DNA of 64,000 nucleotides from Glycomyces sp. NRRL B-16210 (GCF_000719515.1 NZ_JOGR01000015.1:36535-100534); one strand, 5' to 3'; shown: positions 1 to 8,768, counted from the first letter of the stretch. Made by a program: numbers and translations. The notes: generated by a model from the sequence alone, not told the origin.

Positions 1-561
<561 letters not shown>

Positions 562-659
562 GTGTACCTCGCGGGTGGTGTCGTTCCAGGCCGTCTGTGG
601 GCGGCCGGTTTCCTTGTTCAAGTTTGACTATAAATGATGCCTCGAGTGGGCCACAACCA

Positions 660-699
660 GGTATAGGCGCGGCGTACCAATTGGTCAACAGGATAATAT
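660..699. promoter_or_regulatory. Overlapping divergent promoters with palindrome (ABC exporter / PadR)
   Basis: On the minus strand a -35 TTGACC (683-688) and a -10 TATACC (660-665) are 17 bp apart and point at the ABC gene. On the plus strand TAATAT (694-699) lies 6 nt before the PadR ATG. The perfect palindrome ACCAATTGGT (676-685) sits in the spacer of the minus promoter, next to its -35, and is the best candidate operator. Repression of both genes by PadR is inference. Confidence 0.6.
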
Positions 700-705
700 T
701 CAGGC

Positions 706-1380
706 ATGTGGAGCACGCGACTGCTAGTACTCGGCCTGGTCCGGTGGCTCGGACCCGTCCACGGCTACCTCGTCCGCCGCGAGCTCGACTCGTGGCGGAT
801 GCCCGGGACCTCCGTGGTGGGGGCCGGCTCGATCTACCACGCGCTCAAGCGCCTCACCGCCGACGGGCTCATCGAGGTCGTCGCCACCGAATCGGTGGAC
901 GACCGGCCCGCCCGCACCACCTACCGGATCACCGTCGCCGGGGAGACCGAGTTCCAGCGGCTCGTGCGCGAGAAGCTGTGGGAGGTCGGCGCGCCCGAGG
1001 ACCCGTTCGCCGTCGCGTGGTCGTTCGCGCCCACGCTGAGCGGTTCGGAGAGCGCGGCGATGCTGCGGCAGCGCGCCGAGGTGCTCTACGGCAGGGCCGA
1101 GTCGCTCACGGTGCTCCTGGCCTCCACCGTGGGCGAGTACACCGAGGAGGACGCCGCCGCGTACACGCCCCCGCACGTGCGGGCCATGCTCAAGCGGCAC
1201 GTGGACCTCACCGTGGTGGACGCCGAGTGGTGCGAGACCACCGCCGCGCGCATCGAGAGCGGCGAACTCGACCTCGGCGGCGAGCCCGGGCCCGCGGAGA
1301 CCGAGCGATGGCGCGAGGCGATCCGCTCCGACGGCTTCCGGAACGAGGCCGTGCGCGAATGGAAGTCGACCTTCGAGTGA
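706..1380 (+). CDS. PadR-family transcriptional regulator
   Basis: This is a PadR-like winged-helix DNA-binding regulator of 224 residues. The N-terminal region has the family pattern of helix 1 (LLVLGLVRWLGPVHGY), then the recognition part with SIYHALKRLTADGLIE and a beta-wing carrying ARTTYRIT, in roughly the first 85 residues. The remaining 140 residues form the long helical C-terminal region typical of the larger PadR subfamily, used for dimerisation and ligand response. The ATG at 706 is preceded by a TAATAT hexamer at 6 nt and by no Shine-Dalgarno sequence, so the mRNA is probably leaderless. The gene is divergent from the DrrA-type ABC ATPase. PadR proteins commonly repress such an exporter and themselves; that role here is inferred from position only. 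Confidence 0.9.
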   Translation: MWSTRLLVLGLVRWLGPVHGYLVRRELDSWRMPGTSVVGAGSIYHALKRLTADGLIEVVATESVDDRPARTTYRITVAGETEFQRLVREKLWEVGAPEDPFAVAWSFAPTLSGSESAAMLRQRAEVLYGRAESLTVLLASTVGEYTEEDAAAYTPPHVRAMLKRHVDLTVVDAEWCETTAARIESGELDLGGEPGPAETERWREAIRSDGFRNEAVREWKSTFE

Positions 1381-1567
1381 CCGCGGGCGCGCCGCGGACC
1401 CGGCGGGCGCCTTCAGGGGCGAGGACCGCACCTGAACGATCGTTTGACAGATCACGCTAAAAAATCCACAAACCGTCTTGTGGAGAACCACCAAAGTTCG
1501 AGCGGTATATCCCGGTTCGACCGGGCCGGGGCCTTCGCCGTCCCTCCGGACCCGGAGACGGGACCAC

Positions 1568-1573
1568 TACACT
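1568..1573 (+). promoter_or_regulatory. TACACT -10 element of a probable leaderless transcript
   Basis: TACACT ends exactly 7 nt before the GTG start at 1581 and no Shine-Dalgarno sequence is present. The ion-channel gene at 47208 has the same hexamer at the same distance. Confidence 0.5.
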
Positions 1574-1580
1574 GCGGGAC

Positions 1581-3590
1581 GTGCGCAAGGTATTGATCGC
1601 CAACCGCGGCGAGATCGCAGTGAGAGTCATCCGGGCATGCCGTGACGCCGGCTACGAGTCGGTCGCCGTCTACGCCGACGGTGACCGCGATGCTCCTCAC
1701 ACCCTCCTGGCCGACGAGGCGTTCGCGCTCGACGGCCTCACCGCCGCCGAGACCTACCTGCGGATCGACAAGCTGCTGCGGATCGCCGAGCGCAGCGAGG
1801 CGGACGCGGTGCATCCCGGCTACGGCTTCCTGTCCGAGAACGCCGAGTTCGCCCAGGCCGTCATCGACGCCGGGCTCACCTGGATCGGGCCCACCCCGCA
1901 GTCCATCAGGGACCTCGGCGACAAGGTCACCGCGCGCCACCTCGCCATGAAGGCGAACGTGCCGCTGGTGCCCGGCACCAAGGACCCGGTCAAGGACGCC
2001 TCCGAGATCCTCGCGTTCGCCGACGAGCACGGCCTGCCCGTCGCGATCAAGGCCGCCTTCGGCGGCGGCGGCCGCGGCCTCAAGGTCGCCCGGGAGCGCG
2101 AGGAGATCCCCGACCTGTTCGAGTCGGCCGTCCGCGAGGCCGAGGCCGCGTTCGGGCGCGGCGAGTGCTTCGTCGAGCGCTACCTCGACCGGCCCCGCCA
2201 CGTCGAGGCGCAGGTCCTGGCCGACACGCACGGCAACGTCATCGTCGTCGGCACCCGCGACTGCTCGCTCCAGCGCCGCCACCAGAAGCTCGTGGAGGAG
2301 GCCCCCGCGCCGTTCCTCACCGACGAGCAGCGCGAGGTGATCCACAAGGCCGCCAAGGCCATCTGCAAGGAGTCGGACTACCACGGCGCGGGCACCGTCG
2401 AGTTCCTCGTCGCCGTCGACGGCACCATCTCCTTCCTCGAGGTGAACACCCGCCTCCAGGTCGAGCACCCCGTCTCCGAGGAGACCAGCGGGCTCGACCT
2501 CGTGCGCGAGCAGTTCCGCATCGCCTCCGGCGAGGCCGTCCCGATCGAGTCCGACCCCGAGCCGCGCGGGCACTCCATCGAGTTCCGCATCAACGGCGAG
2601 GACCCCGGCCGCGGGTTCCTGCCGGCCCCCGGCGCGGTCACGAAGCTGCGGCTCCCGGCCGGGCCGGGCGTGCGCGTGGACACCGGCATCGAGGAGGGCA
2701 CCGTCATCGACGGGAACTTCGACTCGCTGCTGGCCAAGGTCATCGTCACCGCCCCCACCCGCGAGGAGGCCCTGCGCCGCTCGCGGCGGGCCCTCGCCGA
2801 GCTGGAGGTCGAGGGGATCGCCACGGTCATCCCCTTCCACCGCGCCGTCGTCGAGGACCCCGCGTTCGCCGAGGACTTCACGGTCCACACCCGGTGGATC
2901 GAGACCGAGTGGGACAACACGCTCGAACCGTTCGACGCCGCGGCCGCGGCGGGCGGCGAGGCCGAGGAGCGCGCGAACCTGGTCGTCGAGGTCGGCGGCA
3001 AGCGCCTCGAAGTGTCGATCCCGGCCGGCCTGCTCAACCCGGTCGCCTCGAACAAGCCGAAGAAGCGCGGGACCAAGAAGCGGTCCGACGCCGGGCCGGC
3101 CATCGGCGGCGACGGCCTGCCCTCGCCGATGCAGGGCACCATCGTCAAGGTCGCGGTCGCCGACGGCCAGACGGTCGTCAAGGGCGACACGATCGTGGTC
3201 CTGGAGGCCATGAAGATGGAGCAGCCCATCGAGGCGCACAAGTCCGGCACGGTCTCGGGGCTGGAGGTCGCCATCGGCGACGTCGTCGCCGCGGGTGCGC
3301 CGATCTGTCAGATCGCGGACTTACAACCGCGGCGCCGAGGGGGGACAATGGGCAGTGCTGTGCCCAACGACACAGGCATGGCCGCGACACAAGCACTGCT
3401 GCTCTCGACCGAATCCGGGTTAGGGTTCCCGGCGGCGGCCGAACGCCGCCGGACCCGACCGCCGAACCTCGCCGCCGCGCCCCGACCGCCGGACCGCGTC
3501 TGCCGGGGCCTAGGCCGCGGGGACCTCGACCACTCCCTACAGGGGGATCTGCCATGCGCTTCATCGACGGACATCCCGGCCACGACCTGA
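1581..3590 (+). CDS. Acetyl/propionyl-CoA carboxylase alpha chain (biotin carboxylase + BCCP) with an abnormal C-terminal tail
   Basis: This is the biotin carboxylase/biotin carboxyl carrier subunit of an acyl-CoA carboxylase (AccA3/BccA type). It carboxylates biotin with bicarbonate and ATP for malonyl- or methylmalonyl-CoA synthesis with a separate beta chain. The biotin carboxylase part runs from about residue 1 to 450, with the ATP-grasp glycine loop FGGGGRGLK near 160 and EVNTRLQVEHPVSE near 290. The biotinyl domain is at about 510-580 with EAMKM, biotin-accepting Lys545. Family members end right after the ICQIAD-like motif, here Asp580. In this sequence the next codon is TTA rather than a stop and translation continues for 89 residues of Arg/Pro-rich, non-conserved sequence, overlapping the next gene by 37 bp. 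Loss of the stop codon or a sequencing error is likely. The GTG start has a TACACT hexamer 7 nt upstream. Confidence 0.93.
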   Translation: MRKVLIANRGEIAVRVIRACRDAGYESVAVYADGDRDAPHTLLADEAFALDGLTAAETYLRIDKLLRIAERSEADAVHPGYGFLSENAEFAQAVIDAGLTWIGPTPQSIRDLGDKVTARHLAMKANVPLVPGTKDPVKDASEILAFADEHGLPVAIKAAFGGGGRGLKVAREREEIPDLFESAVREAEAAFGRGECFVERYLDRPRHVEAQVLADTHGNVIVVGTRDCSLQRRHQKLVEEAPAPFLTDEQREVIHKAAKAICKESDYHGAGTVEFLVAVDGTISFLEVNTRLQVEHPVSEETSGLDLVREQFRIASGEAVPIESDPEPRGHSIEFRINGEDPGRGFLPAPGAVTKLRLPAGPGVRVDTGIEEGTVIDGNFDSLLAKVIVTAPTREEALRRSRRALAELEVEGIATVIPFHRAVVEDPAFAEDFTVHTRWIETEWDNTLEPFDAAAAAGGEAEERANLVVEVGGKRLEVSIPAGLLNPVASNKPKKRGTKKRSDAGPAIGGDGLPSPMQGTIVKVAVADGQTVVKGDTIVVLEAMKMEQPIEAHKSGTVSGLEVAIGDVVAAGAPICQIADLQPRRRGGTMGSAVPNDTGMAATQALLLSTESGLGFPAAAERRRTRPPNLAAAPRPPDRVCRGLGRGDLDHSLQGDLPCASSTDIPATT

Positions 3591-4987
3591 CCTACTCCGA
3601 CGTGTTCATGGTGCCGGGCCGCTCGTCGGTGTCCTCGCGACTCGACGTCGACCTGTCGAGCGCCGACGGCACCGGCAACTCCATCCCGATCATCGCCGCG
3701 AACATGACCGCCGTCTCGGGGCGGCGCATGGCCGAGACGCTCGCGCGCCGCGGCGCCATGGCCGTCATCCCCCAGGACATCCCCGTCGACGTCGTCGCCG
3801 ACGTCATCGCGCGCGTCAAGTCCCGCCCGCTCGACTGCGACGCGGCCCTGACCCTGCCGCCGACCGCGACCGTCGCCGAGGCGATCGCGCTGTTCCCCAA
3901 GCGGGCGCACGGCGCGGTCATCGTCGTCGACTCCGAGCGGCGCCCGCTCGGCGTGGTCACCGAGGCCGACTGCCGCGGCGTCGACCGCTTCACGCAACTG
4001 GAGCAGGTCGCCTCCGACCGGCTCGTCACGCTGCCGCTGGGCGTCTCCGACGCCGAGGCCTTCCGGACCCTGGAGGCGGCCAACGTCAAACTCGCGCCCG
4101 TGCTCGACGGCGACACCCTCCACGGCGTGCTCACCCGGGCCGGCGCGCTGCGCAACACCATCTACCGGCCCAACACCGACGCGGACGGCAGGCTGCGGAT
4201 CGCGGTCGCGATCGGCATCAACGGAGACGTGAGCGGCAAGGCCGCCGCCCTGGTCGAGGCCGGGGCCGACGTGATCGTCGTCGACACCGCCCACGGGCAC
4301 CAGGAGCGGATGCTGGACGCGCTCAAGGTCGTGCGCGACGCCGCGCCGGACCTGCCGATCGCCGCCGGCAACGTCGTCACCGCCGAGGGCGCGACGGACC
4401 TGATCGAGGCCGGCGCCGACATCGTCAAGGTCGGCGTGGGCCCGGGCGCGATGTGCACGACCCGGATGATGACCGGGGTGGGCCGCCCGCAGTTCTCGGC
4501 GGTCCTCGAATGCGCCGCGACCGCCAGGCGGCTCGGCAGGCACGTGTGGGCCGACGGCGGCGTGCGCCACCCCAGGGACGTGGCGCTCGCGCTCGCCGCG
4601 GGGGCCTCGAACGTCATGATCGGCTCGTGGTTCGCCGGGACCCACGAATCGCCCGGCGACATGCACTACGACGCGGACGGCAAGCCGTACAAGGAGTCCT
4701 TCGGGATGGCCTCGGCGCGCGCGGTCAAGGCCCGCAGCGCCGCCGAGTCCTCGTTCGAGCAGGCCCGCAAGGGACTGTTCGAGGAGGGCATCTCGACGGG
4801 GCGGATGTACCTGGACCCGAAGCGGCCCGGGGTCGAGGACCTCCTCGACTCGATCGTGGCCGGGGTGCGATCGGCCGCGACGTACGCGGGGGCGACGAAC
4901 CTCGAGGAGTTCCACGAGCGGGCCGCCGTCGGCGTCCAGTCCGCGGCCGGCTACACCGAAGGCGCCCCCGTCCCCAGTTCCTGGTAG
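3554..4987 (+). CDS. guaB1: GuaB1 family IMP dehydrogenase-related protein (probable GMP reductase)
   Basis: This is a cytosolic TIM-barrel enzyme of the IMPDH/GMPR family, 477 residues. The catalytic loop GPGAMCTTRM places the nucleophilic Cys at residue 301. A CBS-pair insert lies at about residues 95-205. The C-terminal part has the flap/activation segment (SFGMASARA, then a KGLFEEGIS segment). The GuaB1 subfamily of actinobacteria differs from the true IMPDH (GuaB2); its mycobacterial member has been shown to act as a GMP reductase, returning GMP to IMP for purine interconversion. Assigning that activity here is transfer by family. The ATG at 3554 was chosen because the protein starts with the conserved MRFIDG and LTYSDVFMVPGRSS segment; the AGGGGG at 3541-3546 is a suitable ribosome binding site. 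It lies in a different frame from the tail of the preceding gene. Confidence 0.92.
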   Translation: MRFIDGHPGHDLTYSDVFMVPGRSSVSSRLDVDLSSADGTGNSIPIIAANMTAVSGRRMAETLARRGAMAVIPQDIPVDVVADVIARVKSRPLDCDAALTLPPTATVAEAIALFPKRAHGAVIVVDSERRPLGVVTEADCRGVDRFTQLEQVASDRLVTLPLGVSDAEAFRTLEAANVKLAPVLDGDTLHGVLTRAGALRNTIYRPNTDADGRLRIAVAIGINGDVSGKAAALVEAGADVIVVDTAHGHQERMLDALKVVRDAAPDLPIAAGNVVTAEGATDLIEAGADIVKVGVGPGAMCTTRMMTGVGRPQFSAVLECAATARRLGRHVWADGGVRHPRDVALALAAGASNVMIGSWFAGTHESPGDMHYDADGKPYKESFGMASARAVKARSAAESSFEQARKGLFEEGISTGRMYLDPKRPGVEDLLDSIVAGVRSAATYAGATNLEEFHERAAVGVQSAAGYTEGAPVPSSW

Positions 4988-4999
4988 CCGCAAGAGCAG

Positions 5000-5042
5000 A
5001 GACGCCGCGGGCCGCAGACGATGTCTGCGGCCCGCGGCGTCT
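5000..5042 (+). terminator. Hairpin terminator after guaB1
   Basis: Two perfectly complementary 20-bp arms (5000-5019 and 5023-5042) enclose a GAT loop, 13 bp after the guaB1 stop. There is no long T-run, as is usual in high-GC actinobacteria. Confidence 0.85.
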
Positions 5043-5223
5043 CGTCCGGTGCCCGCCCTGGACGGTCTCGTGTGGACCGTCCTCAATTGCCCGAACCGCC
5101 TTCGCGGCAGGGCGTTCTCGGATAGCTTCGCTCTGTATTCGGCCCCGCTCTCCGGGGCCCTTGCCCGAGCGGACCCGACCGGTGGAAGTCGACGGTCCGC
5201 GAGCCAGGATCGAAGGAGCTCCA

Positions 5224-6219
5224 GTGAAACGTACTGCCATGTTCGCGGCCGGTTCGATGATGCTCGCCGCCGCCCTCGCCGCGCTGCCCGCCGGCGCCGG
5301 TGCGGCCGAAGAGAAGAAGGTCATGCTGTTCAACGCGCCGATGACGAGCAACGGCGAGGACGTGCCCGCCGCGGCGCTCTCCCTCGGCGCGTGCCTGACC
5401 GGCGCGAGCGACCCGGTCGGGATCAACGGCTTCGGCTCCTGCGCCGACCAGGCCGAAGGGGACGTCCCCGAATCGGGCAAGGTCCCCGGGTACCTCCAGC
5501 TCACCGACGCGAGCACGATCAACACCGGCGCCGCGATCCTCAACCAGGCGCTGCCGAACGAAGGCGGCATCGAGGTCACCTTCGCCCAGTACCAGTACGG
5601 CGGCACCGGCGCGGACGGCATCTCGTTCTTCCTCGTCGACGGCGAGACCGACCTCACCGAGGCCGGGGCCTTCGGCGGGAGCCTCGGCTACGCCCAGCAC
5701 GGCGACCTCCCCGGCGTCGACGGCGCCTACCTCGGCCTGGGACTGGACGCGTGGGGCAACTTCTCGGCCGACACCGAGGGCCGCGGCAACGGCTGCCCCG
5801 AGGAGTACCGCGCGCCCGAGCAGTTGCAGGTCCCCTTCAACCGCGCCCCCGACAACGTGGTCCTGCGCGGGCCGGGACAGGGCACCGAGGGCTACTGCCT
5901 GCTGGCGTCCACCGCCACCGACGAGGTCGTCGGCACCGCCGGGGACGGCGAGCTGTACGGGTCGCCGCTGGCCGCGAGCCTGCGCGCCGACACCCTCGAC
6001 GAGAGCAAGCGGAAGGTGAAGCTCAAGGTCACCGAGGGCACGCACCCGAAGGTCACCGTCGACATCGACTTCCTCGACGGCGACGGCTGGCACCGGGTCC
6101 TGGAGACCGAGATGCCCTTCGAGGCGCCCGACACCTTCAAGATCGGCTTCGCGGCCTCGACCGGCGGGGCCACCGACGTCCACCTCATCCGCCACCTGCG
6201 GGTCGAGACCTTCGAGTAG
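5224..6219 (+). CDS. Secreted L-type lectin-like domain protein
   Basis: This is an exported protein of 331 residues. The N-terminus VKRTAMFAAGSMM followed by an Ala/Leu-rich core and AGAGAAE is a clear Sec signal peptide of about 28 residues. The rest matches the bacterial legume-lectin-like beta-sandwich: GADGISFFLVDGETD, then GGSLGYAQ, then GVDGAYLGLGLDAWGNFS, which are the hallmark segments forming the concave sheet and metal/sugar loops. Several cysteines suggest disulfides outside the membrane. Carbohydrate binding at the cell surface is the likely role, but no sugar specificity can be read. The GTG at 5224 has AGGAG six bases upstream. The gene is monocistronic between two hairpins. 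No catalytic domain is attached, which is notable because many actinobacterial members are fused to other modules. Confidence 0.82.
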   Translation: MKRTAMFAAGSMMLAAALAALPAGAGAAEEKKVMLFNAPMTSNGEDVPAAALSLGACLTGASDPVGINGFGSCADQAEGDVPESGKVPGYLQLTDASTINTGAAILNQALPNEGGIEVTFAQYQYGGTGADGISFFLVDGETDLTEAGAFGGSLGYAQHGDLPGVDGAYLGLGLDAWGNFSADTEGRGNGCPEEYRAPEQLQVPFNRAPDNVVLRGPGQGTEGYCLLASTATDEVVGTAGDGELYGSPLAASLRADTLDESKRKVKLKVTEGTHPKVTVDIDFLDGDGWHRVLETEMPFEAPDTFKIGFAASTGGATDVHLIRHLRVETFE

Positions 6220-6225
6220 AAGACG

Positions 6226-6267
6226 ACGAGTGCGGGCCCGCGGTGATCACCGCGGGCCCGCACTCGT
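6226..6267. terminator. Bidirectional hairpin between convergent genes
   Basis: A perfect 42-bp palindrome (two 21-bp arms, centre 6246/6247) lies between the lectin stop and the stop of the quinone reductase on the other strand. Confidence 0.85.
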
Positions 6268-6273
6268 TCACGC

Positions 6274-7659
6274 TCAGAACTCCATGAGCTGGCGGGCAGC
6301 CTCGGCGACCGATCCCGACAGCGACGGGTAGATGGTGAAGGCCCGCGCGACCTGCTCGACGGTGAGGCGCTGCTCCACCGCGAGCGCGACCGGCGCGATG
6401 AGCTCGGAGGCCCGCGAGCCGACGATGACGCCGCCGGCGACGATGCCCGAGGAGTTCCACGCGAAGAGCTTCACGAAGCCCTCGGTGCGGTCGACCATCT
6501 TGGCGCGCGGGTTGGACGCGAACGGCAGGAGCACCGCGCGGCAGTCCACCTTCCGCGAGTCCACGTCGGCCTGGGTGACGCCGACCGAGGCGAGCTCGGG
6601 GTCGGTGAACACGTTCGCGGCCACGTGCGGGAGCTTGATGGGGCGCACGGCCTCGCCGAGGGCGTGCCAGATCGCGATGCGGCCCTGCATGGCCGCGACC
6701 GACGCCAGGGCGTGGACGCCGGTGACGTCGCCGGCGGCGTACACGCCGGGCACGTTGGTGCGGGAGACCTTGTCCACGGGGATGAACCCGCGGTCGTCCA
6801 CTTTGACGCCGTAGGCGTGGAGGCCGAGGTTGTCGGAGTTGGGGATCGAGCCGACGCAGATGAGGGCGTGGCTGCCCTCCACGACGGTGCCGTCGTCGAG
6901 TTCGACCTCGACGCCCGATTCGGTGCGGCGGGCGGCGGCGGCCCGGGAGTGGTTGCGCACGTCCATGCCGCGGCGCACGAAGACGCGCCCGACGGTCTCG
7001 GCGGCCTCGGCGTCCTCGTGGGGCATGACGCGGTCGCGCGAGGAGATGAGGGTGACGTTCGATCCCATCGCGAGGTAGGCGGAGGCGAACTCGGCGCCGG
7101 TGACGCCCGAGCCGACGACGATGAGGTGCTCGGGCAGCTCCTTGAGGTCGTAGAGCTGGCGCCAGGTGAGGATGCGCTCGCCGTCGACGGGGGCGGAGGT
7201 GAGGGTGCGGGGGGTGGCGCCGGTGGCGATGAGGACGACGTCGGCGTCGGCGTCGTAGGGCTCGCCTTCGAGCGGGACGACGTGGAGTTCGTGCACGTAG
7301 TTGTAGGCCTGGTCGACGCGGAGGGCGCCGCGCCCGTAGACGATCTCGACGCCGGCGTCGACGAGCTTCTGCGCGATGTCGGCCGACTGCTGGGTGGCGA
7401 GGCGGCGCACCCGGCCGTTGACGGCCCCGGGGTCGGCCGTGGCCTCCTTGGTGCCGATGCCGAGCTCGCTGGACTCGCGGATCTCGGTGAGGACGGCGGA
7501 GGCGGCGATGAAGGTCTTGGAAGGGACGCAGTCGGAGAGGACGCAGGCGCCGCCCGCCCCGGTGGCCTCGATGAGGGAGACCTCAGCGCCGAGCTGGGCC
7601 GCCACGAGGGCGGCCTCGTACCCGGCCGGGCCTCCGCCGATGATCGCTACTCGTGTCAC
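6274..7659 (-). CDS. lpdA: NAD(P)H-quinone dehydrogenase, LpdA type (FAD disulfide-reductase family)
   Basis: This is a flavoprotein of 461 residues with an N-terminal FAD site (VAIIGGGPAGYEAA, residues 4-17), a GGACVLSDCVPSK segment carrying the two cysteines spaced as in pyridine-nucleotide disulfide reductases, an NAD(P) site (IVVGSGVTGAEFA) and the second FAD motif (GVYAAGDVTG). The C-terminal catalytic His-Glu pair of dihydrolipoamide dehydrogenase (HPTxSE) is replaced by YPSLSG, which argues against lipoamide activity. This agrees with the mycobacterial LpdA subfamily, which reduces quinones with NAD(P)H. The GTG at 7659 gives the family-typical start VTRVAIIGGG and has AAAGG upstream. 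A longer in-frame reading continues through a tandem-repeat region and was rejected. The gene sits near pmmB and upp as in other actinobacteria. Confidence 0.9.
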   Translation of the reverse strand: MTRVAIIGGGPAGYEAALVAAQLGAEVSLIEATGAGGACVLSDCVPSKTFIAASAVLTEIRESSELGIGTKEATADPGAVNGRVRRLATQQSADIAQKLVDAGVEIVYGRGALRVDQAYNYVHELHVVPLEGEPYDADADVVLIATGATPRTLTSAPVDGERILTWRQLYDLKELPEHLIVVGSGVTGAEFASAYLAMGSNVTLISSRDRVMPHEDAEAAETVGRVFVRRGMDVRNHSRAAAARRTESGVEVELDDGTVVEGSHALICVGSIPNSDNLGLHAYGVKVDDRGFIPVDKVSRTNVPGVYAAGDVTGVHALASVAAMQGRIAIWHALGEAVRPIKLPHVAANVFTDPELASVGVTQADVDSRKVDCRAVLLPFASNPRAKMVDRTEGFVKLFAWNSSGIVAGGVIVGSRASELIAPVALAVEQRLTVEQVARAFTIYPSLSGSVAEAARQLMEF

Positions 7660-7710
7660 GGGGCGCGCCTTTCGGTGTTCGGGATGCTTCAGTGCGGGCT
7701 GGTTTAAGGG

Positions 7711-7716
7711 TATCTT
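7711..7716 (+). promoter_or_regulatory. TATCTT -10 element of a probable leaderless transcript
   Basis: TATCTT lies 6 nt before the GTG at 7723; there is no Shine-Dalgarno sequence in between. Confidence 0.5.
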
Positions 7717-7722
7717 CGAGTC

Positions 7723-8166
7723 GTGCATCTCTATGCCGCGTATGGCTCGAATCTCGACCCCGCACGCATGCGTGCGACCTGCCCGCGCTCGCCGTTGGTG
7801 GGCACGGGCTGGCTGGAGGGCTGGCGACTGACGTTCGCCGGCGCTGACCTGGGCTGGGAGTCGGCGGTCGCGACCGTCGTCGAGGCCCCCGGCGAACGGG
7901 TCTTCGTGTCGCTCTACGACCTCGACCCGGCCGACCGCCAAGTGCTCGACGAGCTGGAGGGCCTGAACTCGGGGCTCTACCGGAGGATGAACACGCAGGC
8001 GGCGACGCTGGAGGCGAACCGCCAAGTGTGGCTGTACGTCTTCGACGGCTTCGAGGGCGGGCTGCCGAGCCAGTGGTACCTCGACGAGATCATGCGTGCG
8101 GCCGAAGCCGGTGGCGCGCCGCAGGATTACGTGGAAGCCCTGCGCAAGCGCCCCACCGCCGAATAG
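7723..8166 (+). CDS. Gamma-glutamylcyclotransferase-like (GGCT/AIG2) protein
   Basis: This is a small cytosolic protein of 147 residues with the GGCT-fold signature YGSNLDPARM at residues 7-16, which forms the substrate loop, and a conserved acidic segment (VLDELEGLNSGLYRR) containing the likely catalytic Glu. Enzymes of this fold cyclise gamma-glutamyl amines or peptides to 5-oxoproline, but many small bacterial members have unproven substrates. It is divergent from the quinone reductase with a 63-bp gap that holds its promoter. The GTG start has a TATCTT hexamer 6 nt upstream, predicting a leaderless mRNA. The family assignment is firm; the substrate is unknown. Confidence 0.85.
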   Translation: MHLYAAYGSNLDPARMRATCPRSPLVGTGWLEGWRLTFAGADLGWESAVATVVEAPGERVFVSLYDLDPADRQVLDELEGLNSGLYRRMNTQAATLEANRQVWLYVFDGFEGGLPSQWYLDEIMRAAEAGGAPQDYVEALRKRPTAE

Positions 8167-8290
8167 CGACGGTCGCAGACCGGAGGCGCTGAGACAGTCG
8201 GCGGCACTGCGACACGTAGGCGGCGCTGCAAAGACGCACCACGCGAACGGTGCGAGAGCCGAACGACATGCGGCACGGGCGGTCCCGACG

Positions 8291-8494
8291 CCGGGCCACG
8301 CACCGTACTCGCGGTGCAGAAACCGAGCGACGCGCCTGCCCCTGCGGCAACGGACCACGCTGGGCGACGCACCCCACTCGCGGTGTTGAGGCCGAGCGAC
8401 GCGCCTGACCCTGGAGCAACGCACCACACTGGGCGACGCATCGCACTCGCGGTGCTGAGGCCGAGCGACACGCCTGACCCTGCGGCAACGCACC
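8291..8494. repeat. 69-bp tandem repeat, three copies
   Basis: The core ACTCGCGGTG occurs at 8307, 8376 and 8445, exactly 69 bp apart, and the flanking unit (from C-T/C-GGGC-G/C-ACGCA to GCAACGCACC) is largely conserved across the three copies. The unit is a multiple of three, which keeps several frames open on both strands. Confidence 0.85.
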
Positions 8495-8667
8495 TGCGCT
8501 GAGTCCCGTGTCGGCGGAATCCCGTGTCGGGCGCGTTCGACGCGCTTCCGGTTCAGCGGCGCCCTGTGGACGCGCTGGGTCCTTCTGCGGCAGCGCTATT
8601 CGCGACCTGGCCTCATGTCAAGGGCCCGTGTCGGTCCTGCGCGCTACGGTCGTGTCGGGGTGCTTGC

Positions 8668-8701
8668 GATGTCCGATTTGCCCGGACACTCCGTTCACGT
8701 T
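8668..8701 (+). repeat. Dispersed 34-bp intergenic element, copy 1
   Basis: It starts GATGTCCGATTTGCCCGGAC and ends CCGTTCACGTT. It matches 31 of 34 positions of the segment at 58747-58780, 50 kb away. The first half is an inverted repeat (TGTCCG, 7-nt loop, CGGACA). Confidence 0.75.
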
Positions 8702-8717
8702 TTTTCTTCCCCGCTTC

Positions 8718-8758
8718 ACGGTTGCGGGGGAGGCGCTTCGCGCCTCCCCCGCAACCGT
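8718..8758. terminator. Hairpin between convergent genes
   Basis: Nineteen-bp perfectly paired arms (8718-8736 and 8740-8758) enclose a 3-nt loop, 10 bp from the stop of the amidohydrolase on the minus strand. A run of T residues lies before it on the plus strand. Confidence 0.8.
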
Positions 8759-8768
8759 TCGCCGAAGC

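Larger units (their letters stand above)
8167..8768. other. Intergenic region of about 600 bp with repeats, no supported gene
   Basis: This region lies between two convergent genes. It holds a 69-bp tandem repeat (about 8291-8494), a short direct repeat of CCCGTGTCGG near 8505-8533, one copy of a dispersed 34-bp element (8668-8701) and a large hairpin (8718-8758). Several frames are open through the repeat because the unit is 23 codons long and lacks stops, but none starts with a ribosome binding site or resembles a protein family. Confidence 0.7.

Noticed and set aside
7660..8493. N-terminal extension of the quinone reductase frame through the tandem repeat
   Set aside because: It would overlap the GGCT-like gene fully, consists of 23-residue repeats, and the family start VTRVAIIGGG with a ribosome binding site is at 7659.
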